Positions 5,861 to 5,985 of a stretch of 5,985 nt of DNA are shown one piece after another. Source of the stretch: Flavobacteriales bacterium (GTDB lineage: Bacteria > Bacteroidota > Bacteroidia > Flavobacteriales > Crocinitomicaceae); assembly GCA_947375085.1 (NCBI GenBank), contig CANCEQ010000192.1, positions 1 through 5,985 of the forward strand, in the 5' to 3' direction. A model generated the notes under the pieces. The model was not told where the DNA came from. It saw only the letters and a program-made list of their open reading frames with translations, and ran no database searches. Position numbers and translations under genes: made by a program. Position 1 is the stretch's first letter. Every line of letters begins with the position of its first letter.

Positions 5861-5985
5861 ATGATCGTTACTAGAGAAAATGTAGATGCAGTAAATGCAA
5901 TCCTTAAAGTAGAAGTTGTTCCTGCTGATTATCAAGAAAAAGTAAAAGCTGGCTTAAACAAACACAGAGCTAGTATGAAAATGAC
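5861..5985 (+). CDS. tig: Trigger factor, N-terminal fragment (cut by window edge)
   Basis: The first 41 codons of a protein that runs off the right edge. It opens MIVTREN, followed by DAVNAILKVEVVPADYQEKV and then a basic helix GLNKHRASMKM. This matches the start of Bacteroidota trigger factor, where an opening beta strand is followed by a D-Y-x-x-K-V helix leading to the GFRxGxxP ribosome-docking loop. That loop would begin just past the window end, so the defining motif is not visible and the call rests on the N-terminal pattern. Trigger factor binds the ribosome near the tunnel exit via L23 and shelters nascent chains; the full protein is about 430-450 residues. The ATG start has no Shine-Dalgarno. 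The gene lies about 60 nt after the tRNA terminator, so it needs its own promoter; only a weak TATAATTG at 5816-5823 is seen. Confidence 0.82.
   Translation, partial: MIVTRENVDAVNAILKVEVVPADYQEKVKAGLNKHRASMKM

Noticed and set aside
1..5985. Mobile element, defence island, CRISPR array or toxin-antitoxin pair
   Set aside because: No transposase, integrase, long terminal or direct repeats, spaced repeat array or small paired genes were seen. The tRNA 3' end is not repeated in the window, so there is no sign of an integrated element.

Overview
The window looks like a stretch of chromosome from a member of the Bacteroidota, most likely Flavobacteriales. Four things point there. The DNA is visibly AT-rich. 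Genes start without recognisable Shine-Dalgarno sequences. A secreted protease ends in a type IX secretion (T9SS) type A sorting domain. A tRNA gene is preceded by the TAnnTTTG-type -7 element of Bacteroidota promoters. The genus cannot be fixed from the sequence alone.

Positions 1-5462 hold six genes in a row, all on the minus strand. In transcription order they are idi (isopentenyl-diphosphate isomerase, type I), a 6-pyruvoyl-tetrahydropterin synthase/QueD-family enzyme, a class I FAD photolyase, a Bcp/PrxQ peroxiredoxin, a secreted multidomain M14 zinc carboxypeptidase with a T9SS sorting domain, and the N-terminal third or less of a PafA-like alkaline phosphatase that runs off the left edge. 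The first two genes overlap by 14 nt and the other gaps are 8-17 nt. No terminator-like structure was seen between them, so one polycistronic transcript is likely.

Positions 5463-5682 carry no gene. This region separates the minus-strand run from a plus-strand tRNA-Leu(UAG). It holds a good Bacteroidota promoter for the tRNA and two inverted repeats that would fold in the tRNA 5' leader. The tRNA is followed by a strong intrinsic terminator with a perfect 11-bp stem and a UUCG loop. The window ends with the first 41 codons of trigger factor (tig) on the plus strand.

The first four genes of the run are cytoplasmic: isoprenoid precursor supply, pterin synthesis, light-driven DNA repair and peroxide removal. 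They can be read as a loose photo-oxidative stress group. The last two products are exported enzymes that release amino acids and phosphate from organic matter. Whether the run is a functional unit or only housekeeping genes sharing a promoter cannot be decided here. No new defence system, mobile element, CRISPR array or other clearly undescribed system was seen. The most interesting point is a photolyase that appears to lack the E. coli folate-antenna contacts and sits directly downstream of a pterin-making enzyme.
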